Origin: Flavobacteriaceae bacterium
GTDB lineage: Bacteria; Bacteroidota; Bacteroidia; Flavobacteriales; Flavobacteriaceae
Direction of reading: 5' to 3'
DNA length: 64,000 nt
Assembly: GCA_013214065.1 (NCBI GenBank)
Contig: JABSPK010000003.1
Span: forward strand, 1-64,000
Positions within the stretch are counted from its first letter, which is position 1, and every line of letters begins with the position of its first letter. The notes beneath the pieces are model-generated. The model was not told where the DNA came from. It worked only from the letters and a program-made list of their open reading frames with translations, and ran no database searches. The position numbers and the translations under genes were made by a program. Positions 52,490 to 61,326 of this stretch are shown piece by piece.

Positions 52490-54226
52490 ATGGAATACAC
52501 GAGCATACCCGCGGCCCAAACCGTGGTTCATGTAACTGAAGCATTCGGCATCCGAAATGTGGTGATTTCGCCAGGTTCACGAAACGCCCCTTTGACCATC
52601 GGATTTTCAGAAAACCCGTTTTTCAATTGCTTTAGTATCGTCGACGAACGTTCCGCCGCATTTTTCGCGCTAGGAATGGCCCAACAAACCAAAAAGCCGG
52701 TCGCCCTGGTCTGTACGTCGGGAAGTGCACTTTTGAATTATTATCCTGCGATTTCGGAAGCTTACTACAGTCGCATACCCTTGGTGGTACTCTCGGCCGA
52801 TAGACCCCCTTATAAAATCGATATCGGTGACGGTCAGACCATTAGACAGCACAAGGTCTATGACACCCACATTGGGTTTTCGACCAGTTTGAAATTGGAT
52901 ATTACCCACGCGCCTGATACTGTAAAGCGATTTGCTCCCGAATTGATGCAAGAAGGGCAGGCCACGATTCAACACTATAACGAAAAAGTGTTGCAACGGG
53001 CCTTTTCGATCGCAGTGGACGATGCATTGCCCGTTCATGTCAATGTACCCCTTGAAGAGCCCCTTTACGACACGATTCCGGAACCCACCATTGCCACAGG
53101 GTCACATGCGTCAAACGAACCTTCACACGAAGCAATAAACTATGAAGCTTTCGTTTCGCGATGGCGGCAGGCGAAACGCAAAATGGTCTTGGTAGGCACC
53201 CTAACCCCGAACACCATTTCCGAAAAACAGATCGAGGCTTTGGCCAGTGATCCCACGGTAATCGTTTTTACCGAGACGACTTCGAACTTGAACCATTCGA
53301 ATTTTTTTCCAAGTATCGACAGCATCGTCTTCCCAATTGAAAAACGCGAAGTCAAAGACCGGCAATTCGCGGACCTACAACCAGAGCTCGTCCTTACGAT
53401 CGGAGGCATGATCGTCTCAAAAAAAATAAAGTCCTTTTTACGGAAGTATGCCCCGACAGGCCACTGGCATGTCGGTCAAGGCAAGGCTTATGATACCTTT
53501 TTTGCCTTGGAACACCATATTCCAACGCTTCCCGACACCTTGCTTTCCAAGCTTTATTGGACAAATGATAGGAGGCAAGGCGATTATTTCGAAACTTGGT
53601 TTCGAATGAAACTGGATTATGAGCGAAAGCGAAAAGACTATCTTAAGAAGATTCCTTTTTGTGATTTTTCGGTCTTCCATACGATTTGTGAATCGCTTCC
53701 CGAAGAGATCCAATTACAGCTATCGAACAGCTCAACGGTACGCTATGCGCAGTTATTCGATATCCATGCTTCGATTCGGGTTTTTTGCAACCGGGGCACG
53801 AGTGGTATTGATGGAAGTTCATCAACTGCTGTTGGGGCGTCGGTTTATGCATCCCATCAGACCGTTTTGATTACCGGTGATCTGAGTTTTTTCTATGACA
53901 GCAATGCCTTCTGGAACGATTATGTCAAAGCCGATTTTAGAATCGTACTGATAAACAATTCCGGTGGGGGTATTTTCAGGATATTACCAGGTGCGGAACC
54001 TTCCGAGAACTTCGAGACCTTCTTTGAAACCAAGCATTCGCATACGGCACGGCACCTTTGTGCCCATTATGGGATCGAGTATATGTCATGCACCGATGCA
54101 GCAGGGCTCGACCAGGCGCTTCAATCGTTTTATGATGCTTCGGAGCAACCGAAACTGCTTGAAATATTTACCCCGAGAACGGTCAATGACCGCATTTTGC
54201 TTGAATATTTCGATTTCCTATCTTAG
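52490..54226 (+). CDS. menD: 2-succinyl-5-enolpyruvyl-6-hydroxy-3-cyclohexene-1-carboxylate synthase
   Basis: A thiamine diphosphate enzyme that adds the succinyl semialdehyde unit of 2-oxoglutarate to isochorismate. The 578 residues match the family length. The PYR domain has ISPGSRNAPLTIGF, DERSAAFFALGMA and CTSGSALLNYYPA. The thiamine diphosphate and Mg binding part has NRGTSGIDGSSSTAVGA and LITGDLSFFYDSNAFW, and NNSGGGIFRILPG follows. It is the second enzyme of the pathway and directly follows menF. Confidence 0.96.
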   Translation: MEYTSIPAAQTVVHVTEAFGIRNVVISPGSRNAPLTIGFSENPFFNCFSIVDERSAAFFALGMAQQTKKPVALVCTSGSALLNYYPAISEAYYSRIPLVVLSADRPPYKIDIGDGQTIRQHKVYDTHIGFSTSLKLDITHAPDTVKRFAPELMQEGQATIQHYNEKVLQRAFSIAVDDALPVHVNVPLEEPLYDTIPEPTIATGSHASNEPSHEAINYEAFVSRWRQAKRKMVLVGTLTPNTISEKQIEALASDPTVIVFTETTSNLNHSNFFPSIDSIVFPIEKREVKDRQFADLQPELVLTIGGMIVSKKIKSFLRKYAPTGHWHVGQGKAYDTFFALEHHIPTLPDTLLSKLYWTNDRRQGDYFETWFRMKLDYERKRKDYLKKIPFCDFSVFHTICESLPEEIQLQLSNSSTVRYAQLFDIHASIRVFCNRGTSGIDGSSSTAVGASVYASHQTVLITGDLSFFYDSNAFWNDYVKADFRIVLINNSGGGIFRILPGAEPSENFETFFETKHSHTARHLCAHYGIEYMSCTDAAGLDQALQSFYDASEQPKLLEIFTPRTVNDRILLEYFDFLS

Positions 54227-54257
54227 ACGGAACATTAACGATAAAACACTAGCGATT

Positions 54258-54599
54258 ATGAGCAAAAAAGACGAACTGGTGGCCAAATACGCGACCGATA
54301 TCAAAGAGAAATTCGGGGAGACCCCGGATATGGACCTGTTGAACAAGGTGGCCATCGGCCTTGGCCCGGCCATTTACAATTTGGACGCCTCAAAAGTATC
54401 GGGTAGCGATGATAAGGAATTGGAGACGGTAAAGAACAATTTCTTGATGAAGAAACTCGGCCTTTCCGAAGGGCCTGAACTGATGGAGGCCATCAACAAG
54501 GTCATCGAAGCCTACGGACGTTCCGAAAAGAACAAACACCGCGCGGTCATTTACTATCAATTGGCCAGGCATTTCGGAAAAGAATCGGTATATAATTAA
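54258..54599 (+). CDS. DUF2853 family protein
   Basis: A 113-residue cytosolic protein of the DUF2853 family, function unknown, structure all-helical in known members. Conserved blocks are MSKKDELVAKYATDIKEKF, NKVAIGLGPAIYNLDASKVS and the final HRAVIYYQLARHFGK. The ATG at 54258 begins the conserved region; the frame extends far upstream but that part runs through the end of menD and is not real. It lies 31 bases after menD and before a clear terminator, so it is the last gene of the first menaquinone transcript. Confidence 0.88.
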   Translation: MSKKDELVAKYATDIKEKFGETPDMDLLNKVAIGLGPAIYNLDASKVSGSDDKELETVKNNFLMKKLGLSEGPELMEAINKVIEAYGRSEKNKHRAVIYYQLARHFGKESVYN

Positions 54600-54620
54600 C
54601 GGATACGAACAACGATGATA

Positions 54621-54651
54621 AAACCGCGGCACCAAGGCTGCGGTTTTTTTT
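54621..54651 (+). terminator. Terminator after the DUF2853 gene
   Basis: AAACCGC (54621-54627) pairs with GCGGTTT (54640-54646) around a loop that can form inner pairs, followed by a run of T to 54651. It lies just before the start of the S1 protein gene at 54666. Confidence 0.8.
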
Positions 54652-54665
54652 GATAAGCACAGCTG

Positions 54666-55505
54666 ATGATACGATTGGGAGATTATAATGATCTGACCGT
54701 ACTACGGAGTACCAGTGTCGGTATATTTTTAGGGGATGGGGAGGAAACCGAGATTTTGCTACCCAACAAATACGTGCCGCAAGAAGTGGCGAAGAACCAA
54801 GTCCTTCGCGTGTTCTGTTATCTCGATAGTGCCGAACGACCCATAGCAACCACCTTACAACCCAAGATCCTTCGAGATACCACCGCGGCACTTAAGGTCG
54901 CTGCAGTAGGTGAATTCGGAGCGTTTATGGATTGGGGGTTGGAAAAACATCTTTTAGTGCCTTTTCGCGAACAGCAAGAACCTATGAAGACCGGCGAAAC
55001 CTATTTGGTACATTGTTATTTGGACAAGAAGAGCTTTCGTTTGGTAGGTTCTTCCCGACTCGATCGGTTCGCGGAACTCCCTAAAGATCGTTATGCGATC
55101 GGTGATGAGGTAGAGGCGGTGGCTTATCGCAAAAGCCCTTTAGGTTGGGAAGTCTTACTGGAGGGCAAATTCAAAGGACTGATCTTCCATACCGATGTGT
55201 TTAGGGAAATCGCATCGGGCGATGCATTCAAGGTTTTCGTCAAAACAGTTCGTGAAGATGGCAAGGTCGACGTGGGTTTTCAACCTATAGGTGCCAAAAT
55301 GCTTGAACCGACCGCCGCCATGATATTCGATCGATTACAACAGGAAAATGGATTTCTGCCCCTCCATGATAAATCATCTCCAGAAGCGATTAAAAATGAG
55401 CTGCAGATCAGTAAAAAAGCGTTTAAGAAAGCCATTGGGGTGCTGTATAAACAACGTAAAATCGAAATCAAGGAAGACGGCATCGTTTTGGTAGTCACAA
55501 AATAG
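54666..55505 (+). CDS. S1-like RNA-binding protein (CvfB/YitL family)
   Basis: A 279-residue protein of the CvfB family, with several S1-type OB domains in tandem and a C-terminal winged helix. The domains start near residues 5, 73 and 150 (VGIFLGDGEETEILLP, VGEFGAFMDWGLEKHLLVP, GLIFHTDVFREIASGD). The winged helix SKKAFKKAIGVLYKQRKIEI is at 240-270. CvfB in Staphylococcus binds RNA and affects virulence gene expression; its role here is unknown. It starts 14 bases after the T run of the previous terminator. Confidence 0.88.
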   Translation: MIRLGDYNDLTVLRSTSVGIFLGDGEETEILLPNKYVPQEVAKNQVLRVFCYLDSAERPIATTLQPKILRDTTAALKVAAVGEFGAFMDWGLEKHLLVPFREQQEPMKTGETYLVHCYLDKKSFRLVGSSRLDRFAELPKDRYAIGDEVEAVAYRKSPLGWEVLLEGKFKGLIFHTDVFREIASGDAFKVFVKTVREDGKVDVGFQPIGAKMLEPTAAMIFDRLQQENGFLPLHDKSSPEAIKNELQISKKAFKKAIGVLYKQRKIEIKEDGIVLVVTK

Positions 55506-55519
55506 GCCCGGGCTTCGTT

Positions 55520-55571
55520 TTTTGGTAAAAGATCCCTATATTAAACCTAGTATTTTTTTCTTTTACCAAAA
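55520..55571. repeat. 13-base inverted repeat upstream of the SPOR-like gene
   Basis: TTTTGGTAAAAGA (55520-55532) and its exact complement TCTTTTACCAAAA (55559-55571) are separated by 26 bases. The right arm ends five bases before the candidate -7 box at 55576. It is not followed by a T run, so a terminator is less likely than a regulatory site. Confidence 0.55.
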
Positions 55572-55575
55572 GGAG

Positions 55576-55583
55576 TACATTTG
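55576..55583 (+). promoter_or_regulatory. Candidate -7 box for the SPOR-like gene and menA
   Basis: TACATTTG fits TAnnTTTG and lies 62 bases before the start codon at 55646. A TTG at -33 is lacking; that region carries the right arm of the inverted repeat. Confidence 0.4.
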
Positions 55584-55645
55584 TAAAATTTGAATTTTTT
55601 AAATTCCTGGTTTTTAAAGGTTTATAATTATTAAGTCCATTAGCA

Positions 55646-56239
55646 ATGCCGTTTATTGAAGAGAATGACCTGTTGGATTTGCACAAGGATATCGAGAAAT
55701 CGCAAATCATTAACGAAAGACTGTTAGATCAAATAAAATTCAAGAACAAGGACTTGAAAAAAATCAAGATCCAGCGCAATGTATTCGTTGGGATAACCAT
55801 GCTTTTTCTGGTCGGGTTCCTAGCCATCACTTCCTTTAGGGCCGGTCTGTATTCTTCGAACAGCAACCAAAACAATCTTTTGGTCTCCATTGATAGTTTG
55901 GACGCCATCAAGGCGCGGATCGATAAATTGAAAGAACAGAACCAAGAATTGAGCCTTGTCAAAGAATTCTATTTGGCTAAGGAGTTCTTGGAAAAAGAGA
56001 AGATATATTCGGTCCAGGTCAAATCTTTCGTCGAAAACAACGTAGCCTTGTCATCCGAAGCACTGACGAATACGATGTTCGTAAAAACCAATCCCTTCTA
56101 TGCCTATTCCCTTGGTAATTTCGAAACCCTTGATGAAGCGCAGACCTTTAGAAAAGAACTGGTTCGCATGGGCTTTCAAGATGCCTTTGTAGCCTCGTAC
56201 CAAGATGGGAAACGGGTCAAAATAGAACCTTCGAATTAA
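55646..56239 (+). CDS. Membrane-anchored coiled-coil protein with SPOR-like C-terminus
   Basis: A 197-residue protein: a polar, Lys-rich N-terminal helix (1-45), one membrane span near 47-67, a coiled-coil stretch (80-115) and a C-terminal domain at about 118-190 (YSVQVKSFVENN, YAYSLGNFETLDEAQTFRKELVRMG, AFVASYQDG) that has the strand-helix repeat and the G-F/A-F pattern of SPOR peptidoglycan-binding domains. It may sit in the inner membrane and reach denuded peptidoglycan at the septum. The next gene, menA, starts directly after its stop. No pathway link to menaquinone is evident. Confidence 0.65.
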   Translation: MPFIEENDLLDLHKDIEKSQIINERLLDQIKFKNKDLKKIKIQRNVFVGITMLFLVGFLAITSFRAGLYSSNSNQNNLLVSIDSLDAIKARIDKLKEQNQELSLVKEFYLAKEFLEKEKIYSVQVKSFVENNVALSSEALTNTMFVKTNPFYAYSLGNFETLDEAQTFRKELVRMGFQDAFVASYQDGKRVKIEPSN

Positions 56240-57148
56240 TTGGAAACGGTAAAAGCCTGGATAAGTGCGGCCCGCTTACGGACCCTGCCCTTATCAGTTA
56301 GCGGTATTTTGGTTGGAACGGCCTTGGCGAATTCCAAAGGCTATTCCGACACCTGGATGCTCATCCTATGTTTGGCGACCACCGTTTGTTATCAAATCAC
56401 CTCCAATTTTGCCAACGACTATGGTGACGGAATGCGCGGTACCGATGGTGCCGATCGTATCGGACCGAAACGTGCCTTGCAAAGTGGTGCACTTCGTCCC
56501 GGTCAATTGAAATGGGGGGTTGGTATCGGGGCCCTCATCTCGTTCTTGTTGAGTTTGGCATTGATTTTTTATGCCTTTGGTACCTCGAATACGCGCTATG
56601 TCCTGCTGTTTTCAGTGTTAGGGTTGGCTAGTATTTGGGCGGCAATCAAATATACCATGGGAAAGAACCCCTATGGATACCTCGGTTTGGGTGACCTCTT
56701 CGTCTTTTTGTTTTTTGGTCTTCTTTCGGTGCTGGGCAGCCAGTTTCTTTTTACCAAGGCATTGCACGGACTTGATTTGATGCCGGCCATCGCGATTGGC
56801 TTTTTTTGTGTCGGAGTACTGAATTTGAATAACATGCGCGATCGTGAATCGGATATCCAACATGGAAAGAACACCATGGCCGTCAAGTTGGGCGCGACCG
56901 GAGGCAAGCGGTATCACGCGGTATTGATTTTGCTCGGACTATTGCTTTCCATAGTACATGCGGGCTTTCTGGGAGGTTGGATCCTGGGCGCTTCGTTAAG
57001 CTTGCCCTGGCTTTTGATTTTCTTACACCTTATCCGGGTTTTGAAAGCTGAAAACCCCCAGCAATTCGACCCCGAGCTTAAGAAATTGGCCTTATCGACC
57101 TTTTTGCTGAGTCTGTTGTTCATAACCGCGATTAATTATTTTTTGTAA
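56240..57148 (+). CDS. menA: 1,4-dihydroxy-2-naphthoate polyprenyltransferase
   Basis: An inner-membrane UbiA-family enzyme that attaches the isoprenoid chain to 1,4-dihydroxy-2-naphthoate, giving demethylmenaquinone. The 302 residues hold about eight to nine spans, with both Asp-rich motifs: NFANDYGDGMRGTD near residue 55 and NNMRDRESD near residue 195. The start is the TTG directly following the preceding stop (TAATTG), because METVKAWISAARLRTLPLSV is the conserved N-terminus. The gene is translationally adjacent to the SPOR-like gene. Confidence 0.94.
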   Translation: METVKAWISAARLRTLPLSVSGILVGTALANSKGYSDTWMLILCLATTVCYQITSNFANDYGDGMRGTDGADRIGPKRALQSGALRPGQLKWGVGIGALISFLLSLALIFYAFGTSNTRYVLLFSVLGLASIWAAIKYTMGKNPYGYLGLGDLFVFLFFGLLSVLGSQFLFTKALHGLDLMPAIAIGFFCVGVLNLNNMRDRESDIQHGKNTMAVKLGATGGKRYHAVLILLGLLLSIVHAGFLGGWILGASLSLPWLLIFLHLIRVLKAENPQQFDPELKKLALSTFLLSLLFITAINYFL

Positions 57149-57183
57149 TTTTGAGTGTTACTATTTTCTAAACCAAGCTAATT

Positions 57184-57939
57184 TTGGAACACCCCATAAA
57201 AATTCTCATAGTCGAGGACAATGTAATTATTGCCGATGATATGCAATCGATGCTCGAAGAGATCGGTTATGAGATAGTCGATAACGTCATTGTGTATGAG
57301 CAGGCTGTTGAAGTATTGAAGAACAACCATGTCGACTTGGTCTTGATCGATATTATCCTGGCTTCCGATAAAACAGGGATTGATCTAGGCAAACACATTC
57401 GGGATGCGTATAACAACCCGTTCATCTTCGTCACTTCGAATTCGGATAAGGCGACCGTCGAGAATGCCAAAACGGTCAAACCCGACGGATATCTGGTCAA
57501 ACCTTTTGAACAGCAAGACCTTTACACGTCCATAGAGATCGCCCTTTCCAATTTCAATTATAACCAAAAAGCCAATTCGAAAGAGATTGCCGGTAATGAA
57601 GGTGATAGTTTCATGTCGAACTCGGTATTGAAGGATTCGATTTTCGTGAAGAAACAACACTTGTATTACCGCATCCAATTCGGGGATATCCAGTTCATCA
57701 AAGCCGATAACGTGTACCTTGAGGTGAATACCGTCGATAAGAAATTTTTGGTGCGCTCCCCTTTGAAGGATTATTTAGAGAAGTTGCCCAAGAACAAGTT
57801 CTACAGGGCGCACAAGTCATATATCGTCAATGTCGACCATATCGATGCGATCAATTCGAAAGATATCATGATCAACAATACCTTGATTCCGATATCGAAA
57901 GACTTCAAGGAGTTCATAATTTCTTCAATGAACTCGTAA
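57184..57939 (+). CDS. LytTR family response regulator
   Basis: A 251-residue regulator: a receiver domain (1-120) with the acidic pair Glu11/Asp12 and phosphorylation site Asp56 (LVLIDIIL), then a LytTR DNA-binding domain at about 150-250 (SIFVKKQHLYYRI, IQFIKADNVYLEV, FYRAHKSYIVNVDHI). The start is TTG 57184, since EHPIKILIVEDN is the family beginning. It is the probable partner of the HisKA_2 kinase encoded 590 bases downstream; this kinase and LytTR combination is common in Bacteroidota. A strong terminator ends its transcript. Confidence 0.93.
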   Translation: MEHPIKILIVEDNVIIADDMQSMLEEIGYEIVDNVIVYEQAVEVLKNNHVDLVLIDIILASDKTGIDLGKHIRDAYNNPFIFVTSNSDKATVENAKTVKPDGYLVKPFEQQDLYTSIEIALSNFNYNQKANSKEIAGNEGDSFMSNSVLKDSIFVKKQHLYYRIQFGDIQFIKADNVYLEVNTVDKKFLVRSPLKDYLEKLPKNKFYRAHKSYIVNVDHIDAINSKDIMINNTLIPISKDFKEFIISSMNS

Positions 57940-57960
57940 GACCCCAGTCTTTAAAGATTC

Positions 57961-57988
57961 AAAAGTGCCGAAAGGCACTTTTTTTTTG
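57961..57988 (+). terminator. Terminator of the LytTR regulator gene
   Basis: AAGTGCC (57963-57969) and GGCACTT (57974-57980) enclose a GAAA tetraloop, followed by T residues to 57987. Confidence 0.9.
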
Positions 57989-58140
57989 CCTTGCTTCAAA
58001 TAAGCGGGCAATGACAACAGGATACGAGCGCTTGACAACAATATTTTCAGTGGCTGCCCATTTGTAAATACATTCGTAGTGTATCTGAGTGATACGATAT
58101 CAAAAAAGTAATTTTTTCATTTTCATATAGTGTTCTCGTA

Positions 58141-58178
58141 GAAGGGTCTTGTCAGTTGGCAGGACCTTTCGCTTTTAT
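58141..58178 (+). terminator. Stable RNA hairpin, possible weak terminator
   Basis: A 13-base stem (58141-58153 with 58158-58170) with AGTT loop; three of the pairs are G-U, so the structure is favoured on the plus strand RNA only, arguing that it functions as RNA. The tail CGCTTTTAT is only weakly T-rich. Confidence 0.45.
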
Positions 58179-58360
58179 AAAAGCTTCCGATGCCATTCCA
58201 TGAAATACCAAAAAAATCGGTAAATGGCACATTCACCTTTCTGGAGGTGCATTTCACAACAAAAATTATCGCTTTCACAACATTCTAAAATAGACACCTT
58301 CCTTTCAAGGTATTTTTGAATTGTATTGATTTGCCCCGAATCTTACATACAGATAGTGTC

Positions 58361-58400
58361 AAAAAGACTATGCATCAATGCGGTGCATGGTCTTTTTTAT
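58361..58400 (+). terminator. Strong terminator inside the regulator-kinase gap
   Basis: A 14-base stem (58361-58374 with 58384-58397, one G-U pair) with a nine-base loop and a T run at 58393-58398. No coding gene ends before it, so it would terminate a non-coding transcript or act as an attenuator in the kinase leader. Confidence 0.7.
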
Positions 58401-58530
58401 TCAGGTTTTCGGTTTGGGTATTCCAAACCCAAGCAAATGGCCCTTACACTAGCTGTTACCCCAGGTTGGCAACAAAAATTAACCCAACCGGATCCAATAC
58501 GGTAATTTTAAACGACAAAAGATCGAATTG

Positions 58531-60489
58531 ATGCACAAAGGTTTGATGTACTTATTGATATTGACGTTCCTTTTTGGGGCGACCATAACCAATGGCCAAA
58601 CCCAAGTGAATCAAGACGACCCGTTGGAACTTTTTAAAAATACCGAGGGGCATGCCCTGAAGTTGCGGTTCTTCTTCGATGAACAAAACCGATACCGAAA
58701 AAATTCAGCCTACGACTGGCTCGAAGTGGTCAATGTCTATCTGAGTACTTCCGAAAAAACGAATGATTCGGCAGCGATCAATGCCTATACCCTGATGAAG
58801 TCCCAATTGTTCAGTGATATAGGGGATTTCGACAAAAGCATTACCATCGCAAAGGGTTTGCTCGAAAACAGGGATACCCTAAAAGTGGCCAACCTTTCTC
58901 GATTGTTGGGGCTCTTGGATGAGAACTACGGCAAACTCGAGATGTACAACAAGCAAATCGAAATCCGCGAGCGTATGAAAAATCTCGGGGTTAACGAATC
59001 GATTGCCTTTTACGACATCTATGCGAATATGGGCTTGTATCGTAAAGCTATGGAAACGTACATCCTCGCCGTCAAACCGACCATTGCTGACAACGACTTT
59101 TTGGAATTGGCCAAATACCACAACCAAACGGGTATCTACTTGAGGTTGGACAAATCGCCACCGACTGCGATCAATGAATTCAAAAAAGCCTTGGGCTTTT
59201 TAGAGGTCTACCGCAACGACATCGCCATCGAAAAGTCGGAAAACGACATATTTGAAAGTGAGAACCTGAAGGCCGAGATCGAAGGCAACATCGGAAAAAG
59301 CCAGGTACAGCTTAAAGAATACGTTGAAGCCATCCAAAATTTGGGGAACAGTTTGAAAATCCTAGAGGCGGCCGACGCCGACCAGTACAAAACGGAAATC
59401 GCCGACAATCGACTGGCCTTGGCCGAAGCACATTTGGCTTTGAACAACAACCGGACCGCGAAACGTTTACTGGACATTGAATACGAATCGCTAGATGTCG
59501 TACTTCAAGTAAAACGCAATCGCTTGCTAGCAGGTTATTACAATAAATTCGAGGATTTCAAGAATGCCTCGATCTATTACCGGCGTAATGAAAGGATCGG
59601 TGATTCACTCAAGGCAAGCGAACTCAATATCCTGAACCAACAATTGGTGGCGATCGTGGGTACTTCGGATTTGGAGAACTACCAACGATTGATCGACCAA
59701 CAGAAATCGGATAATGAGAAAATCAGGAGCGAGATCCAAGAAAAGAACGAACGGATCAACTTGGTGTTCATTTCATTGATCTTCACTTTGCTAGGATTTG
59801 CCGGATTGGTATATGCCTATCTGAAGAGTATTAAAAACCAACGTTTGATCGCCGAACAAAAGCATATCATCGAAGACTCGTTGAAGGAAAAGGATTCTTT
59901 GCTGAAAGAAATCCACCATCGCGTGAAGAACAACCTCCAGATGGTGTCCAGTCTTCTCAGCCTACAGACCAGGAACACAAAGAGCAAAGCGGCCATCGAG
60001 GCATTGGAAGAAGGAAAGAGTAGGGTAAAGGCCATGGCATTGATCCATCAAAAACTCTATCAAAACGAAGATCTTTCGGTCATCGAGATGCAGGGGTATA
60101 TTGAAAGCTTGATCAACAGCGTACAGAGCGTTTACAAAAAAGGAGGTCACAACATCAACATTACCGTCGACGCCGAAGGCACCGAGCTTGATATCGATAG
60201 GGCCATCCCTTTCGGATTGATTTTGAACGAGCTGGTATCGAACACCTTTAAATACGCGTTTCCAGAGAGCGACGAAAACGGCAAGATTTACATCCATCTT
60301 CGAAAGAATGGCGAGCAGGGGTATTTCGAATATGCCGATAATGGGGTAGGCCTGCCCGATGACAGTGATGAGCGCAGCAATGCCTCTATGGGGCTGCGTT
60401 TGATCAACCGTTTGGTGAACCAACTCCAATCAAAACTGAACATCGATAAGAACAATGAAGGGGTTCGGTTTTGGTTTAATTTCAGCTAA
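58531..60489 (+). CDS. TPR-containing sensor histidine kinase, HisKA_2 type
   Basis: A 652-residue kinase: signal peptide ending near ITNGQ, a periplasmic TPR region (about 60-380), a coiled coil before a membrane span near 410-432, and a HisKA_2 dimerisation domain with the phosphorylation site in EIHHRVKNNLQ (His462/His463). The ATPase domain has LILNELVSNTFKYAF, DNGVGL and SMGLRLINRLV. This kinase class works with LytTR or receiver-only regulators, so the LytTR gene upstream is its likely partner. The start is ATG 58531 rather than the adjacent TTG. It ends one base before the convergent SDR gene. Confidence 0.92.
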   Translation: MHKGLMYLLILTFLFGATITNGQTQVNQDDPLELFKNTEGHALKLRFFFDEQNRYRKNSAYDWLEVVNVYLSTSEKTNDSAAINAYTLMKSQLFSDIGDFDKSITIAKGLLENRDTLKVANLSRLLGLLDENYGKLEMYNKQIEIRERMKNLGVNESIAFYDIYANMGLYRKAMETYILAVKPTIADNDFLELAKYHNQTGIYLRLDKSPPTAINEFKKALGFLEVYRNDIAIEKSENDIFESENLKAEIEGNIGKSQVQLKEYVEAIQNLGNSLKILEAADADQYKTEIADNRLALAEAHLALNNNRTAKRLLDIEYESLDVVLQVKRNRLLAGYYNKFEDFKNASIYYRRNERIGDSLKASELNILNQQLVAIVGTSDLENYQRLIDQQKSDNEKIRSEIQEKNERINLVFISLIFTLLGFAGLVYAYLKSIKNQRLIAEQKHIIEDSLKEKDSLLKEIHHRVKNNLQMVSSLLSLQTRNTKSKAAIEALEEGKSRVKAMALIHQKLYQNEDLSVIEMQGYIESLINSVQSVYKKGGHNINITVDAEGTELDIDRAIPFGLILNELVSNTFKYAFPESDENGKIYIHLRKNGEQGYFEYADNGVGLPDDSDERSNASMGLRLINRLVNQLQSKLNIDKNNEGVRFWFNFS

Positions 60490-60490
60490 G

Positions 60491-61285
60491 TTATCGCACC
60501 GTACTTTTGAGCACCAATCGGTGCAGTTTTTTCGGAAAAAAGCGCTTCATGAAGATTCCCTTGACTTCCTTACCTCCGATATAAACTTCGAAGCGTGCCG
60601 ATTCAATGGCCCGAATCATTTTTTTGCAGAAAACCGCAACGGGCAATCCATTTTGGGTAGCCCCGTCATCGGCTCCTTGTGGCGATCCGTCTTTGGTCAA
60701 CGCATTTTTCGCGATTTCGGTCTGTACGAACCCTGGGCAGACCAAGGTCACATCGATTTGACCGGCATCATGTTCCAACCGAAGTGCATCAAAGAAACCA
60801 TGTAAGGCATGTTTGGCACCGCAATATCCGGACCGGTAAGGGGATGAAAACCGGCCCATAAGGCTACTGACTACGACGAAGTGTCCCTGCTTTCTAGAAA
60901 CGAAATGGGGGAGTACCGCTTTGGTCAGGGCAACCGTTCCGAAGTAATTCACTTCCATCATTTGACGGTAGACTTCAAAATCGGTTTCCATAATCAGCGA
61001 ACGCTGGCTGATTCCGGCATTGTTTATCAAAATATCGATGCTTCCAAAAGTATCGATCGCTTGACGGACTTTGGCTTCCATAGTATCATAAGCAATGATA
61101 TCGAGCGGCAGTACCGCAACCTGATCGGGGTTTTGACAGGCTTCGCGCACTTTTTCAAGTTCCTCGACCCGACGCGCCGATAGGATCAAACGACAAGATC
61201 GTTGCGAAAGTTGATAGGCCAATTCCTCACCGATACCCGATGAGGCTCCGGTAATCCAAATGACTTTATTTTCTAGAGTTCCCAT
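60491..61285 (-). CDS. Short-chain dehydrogenase/reductase
   Basis: A 264-residue classical SDR with NAD(P) loop TGASSGIG (13-20), NNAG (88-91), catalytic Ser in VVSSLMG, and Tyr/Lys in SGYCGAKHA, all intact, unlike the SDR next to photolyase. A basic C-terminal tail (MKRFFPKKLHRLVLKS) may contact membranes, as in 11-beta-hydroxysteroid dehydrogenase-like reductases. The substrate is unknown. It is divergent from menC with only 41 bases between, so the two promoters overlap; a -7-like TAAATTTG at 61311-61318 faces menC. Confidence 0.9.
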   Translation of the reverse strand: MGTLENKVIWITGASSGIGEELAYQLSQRSCRLILSARRVEELEKVREACQNPDQVAVLPLDIIAYDTMEAKVRQAIDTFGSIDILINNAGISQRSLIMETDFEVYRQMMEVNYFGTVALTKAVLPHFVSRKQGHFVVVSSLMGRFSSPYRSGYCGAKHALHGFFDALRLEHDAGQIDVTLVCPGFVQTEIAKNALTKDGSPQGADDGATQNGLPVAVFCKKMIRAIESARFEVYIGGKEVKGIFMKRFFPKKLHRLVLKSTVR

Positions 61286-61326
61286 AAGGGCTTTTGCTCC
61301 AAAATATACCTAAATTTGAACAAGAA

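Larger units (their letters stand above)
57940..58530. other. Hairpin-rich intergenic region between response regulator and kinase
   Basis: The longest non-coding stretch of the window, 590 bases. Besides the terminator of the LytTR gene it holds a five-base repeat GTATC/GATAC (58081-58095), a 13-base hairpin (58141-58170), a palindrome GCTTTTATAAAAGC (58171-58184), a TATTTTTG -7-like box (58311-58318), a strong terminator (58361-58400), and two small stems in the kinase leader (GGTTTGG/CCAAACC at 58411-58429, GGTTGG/CCAACC at 58464-58489). Frames inside it are short and unlike real genes. Confidence 0.6.

Noticed and set aside
53964-54257. N-terminal extension of the DUF2853 frame
   Set aside because: It runs through menD in another frame; the conserved protein begins at 54258.
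58316-58531. 71-codon frame before the HisKA_2 kinase
   Set aside because: It runs through a terminator and two stems, has no recognisable features and overlaps the kinase start.
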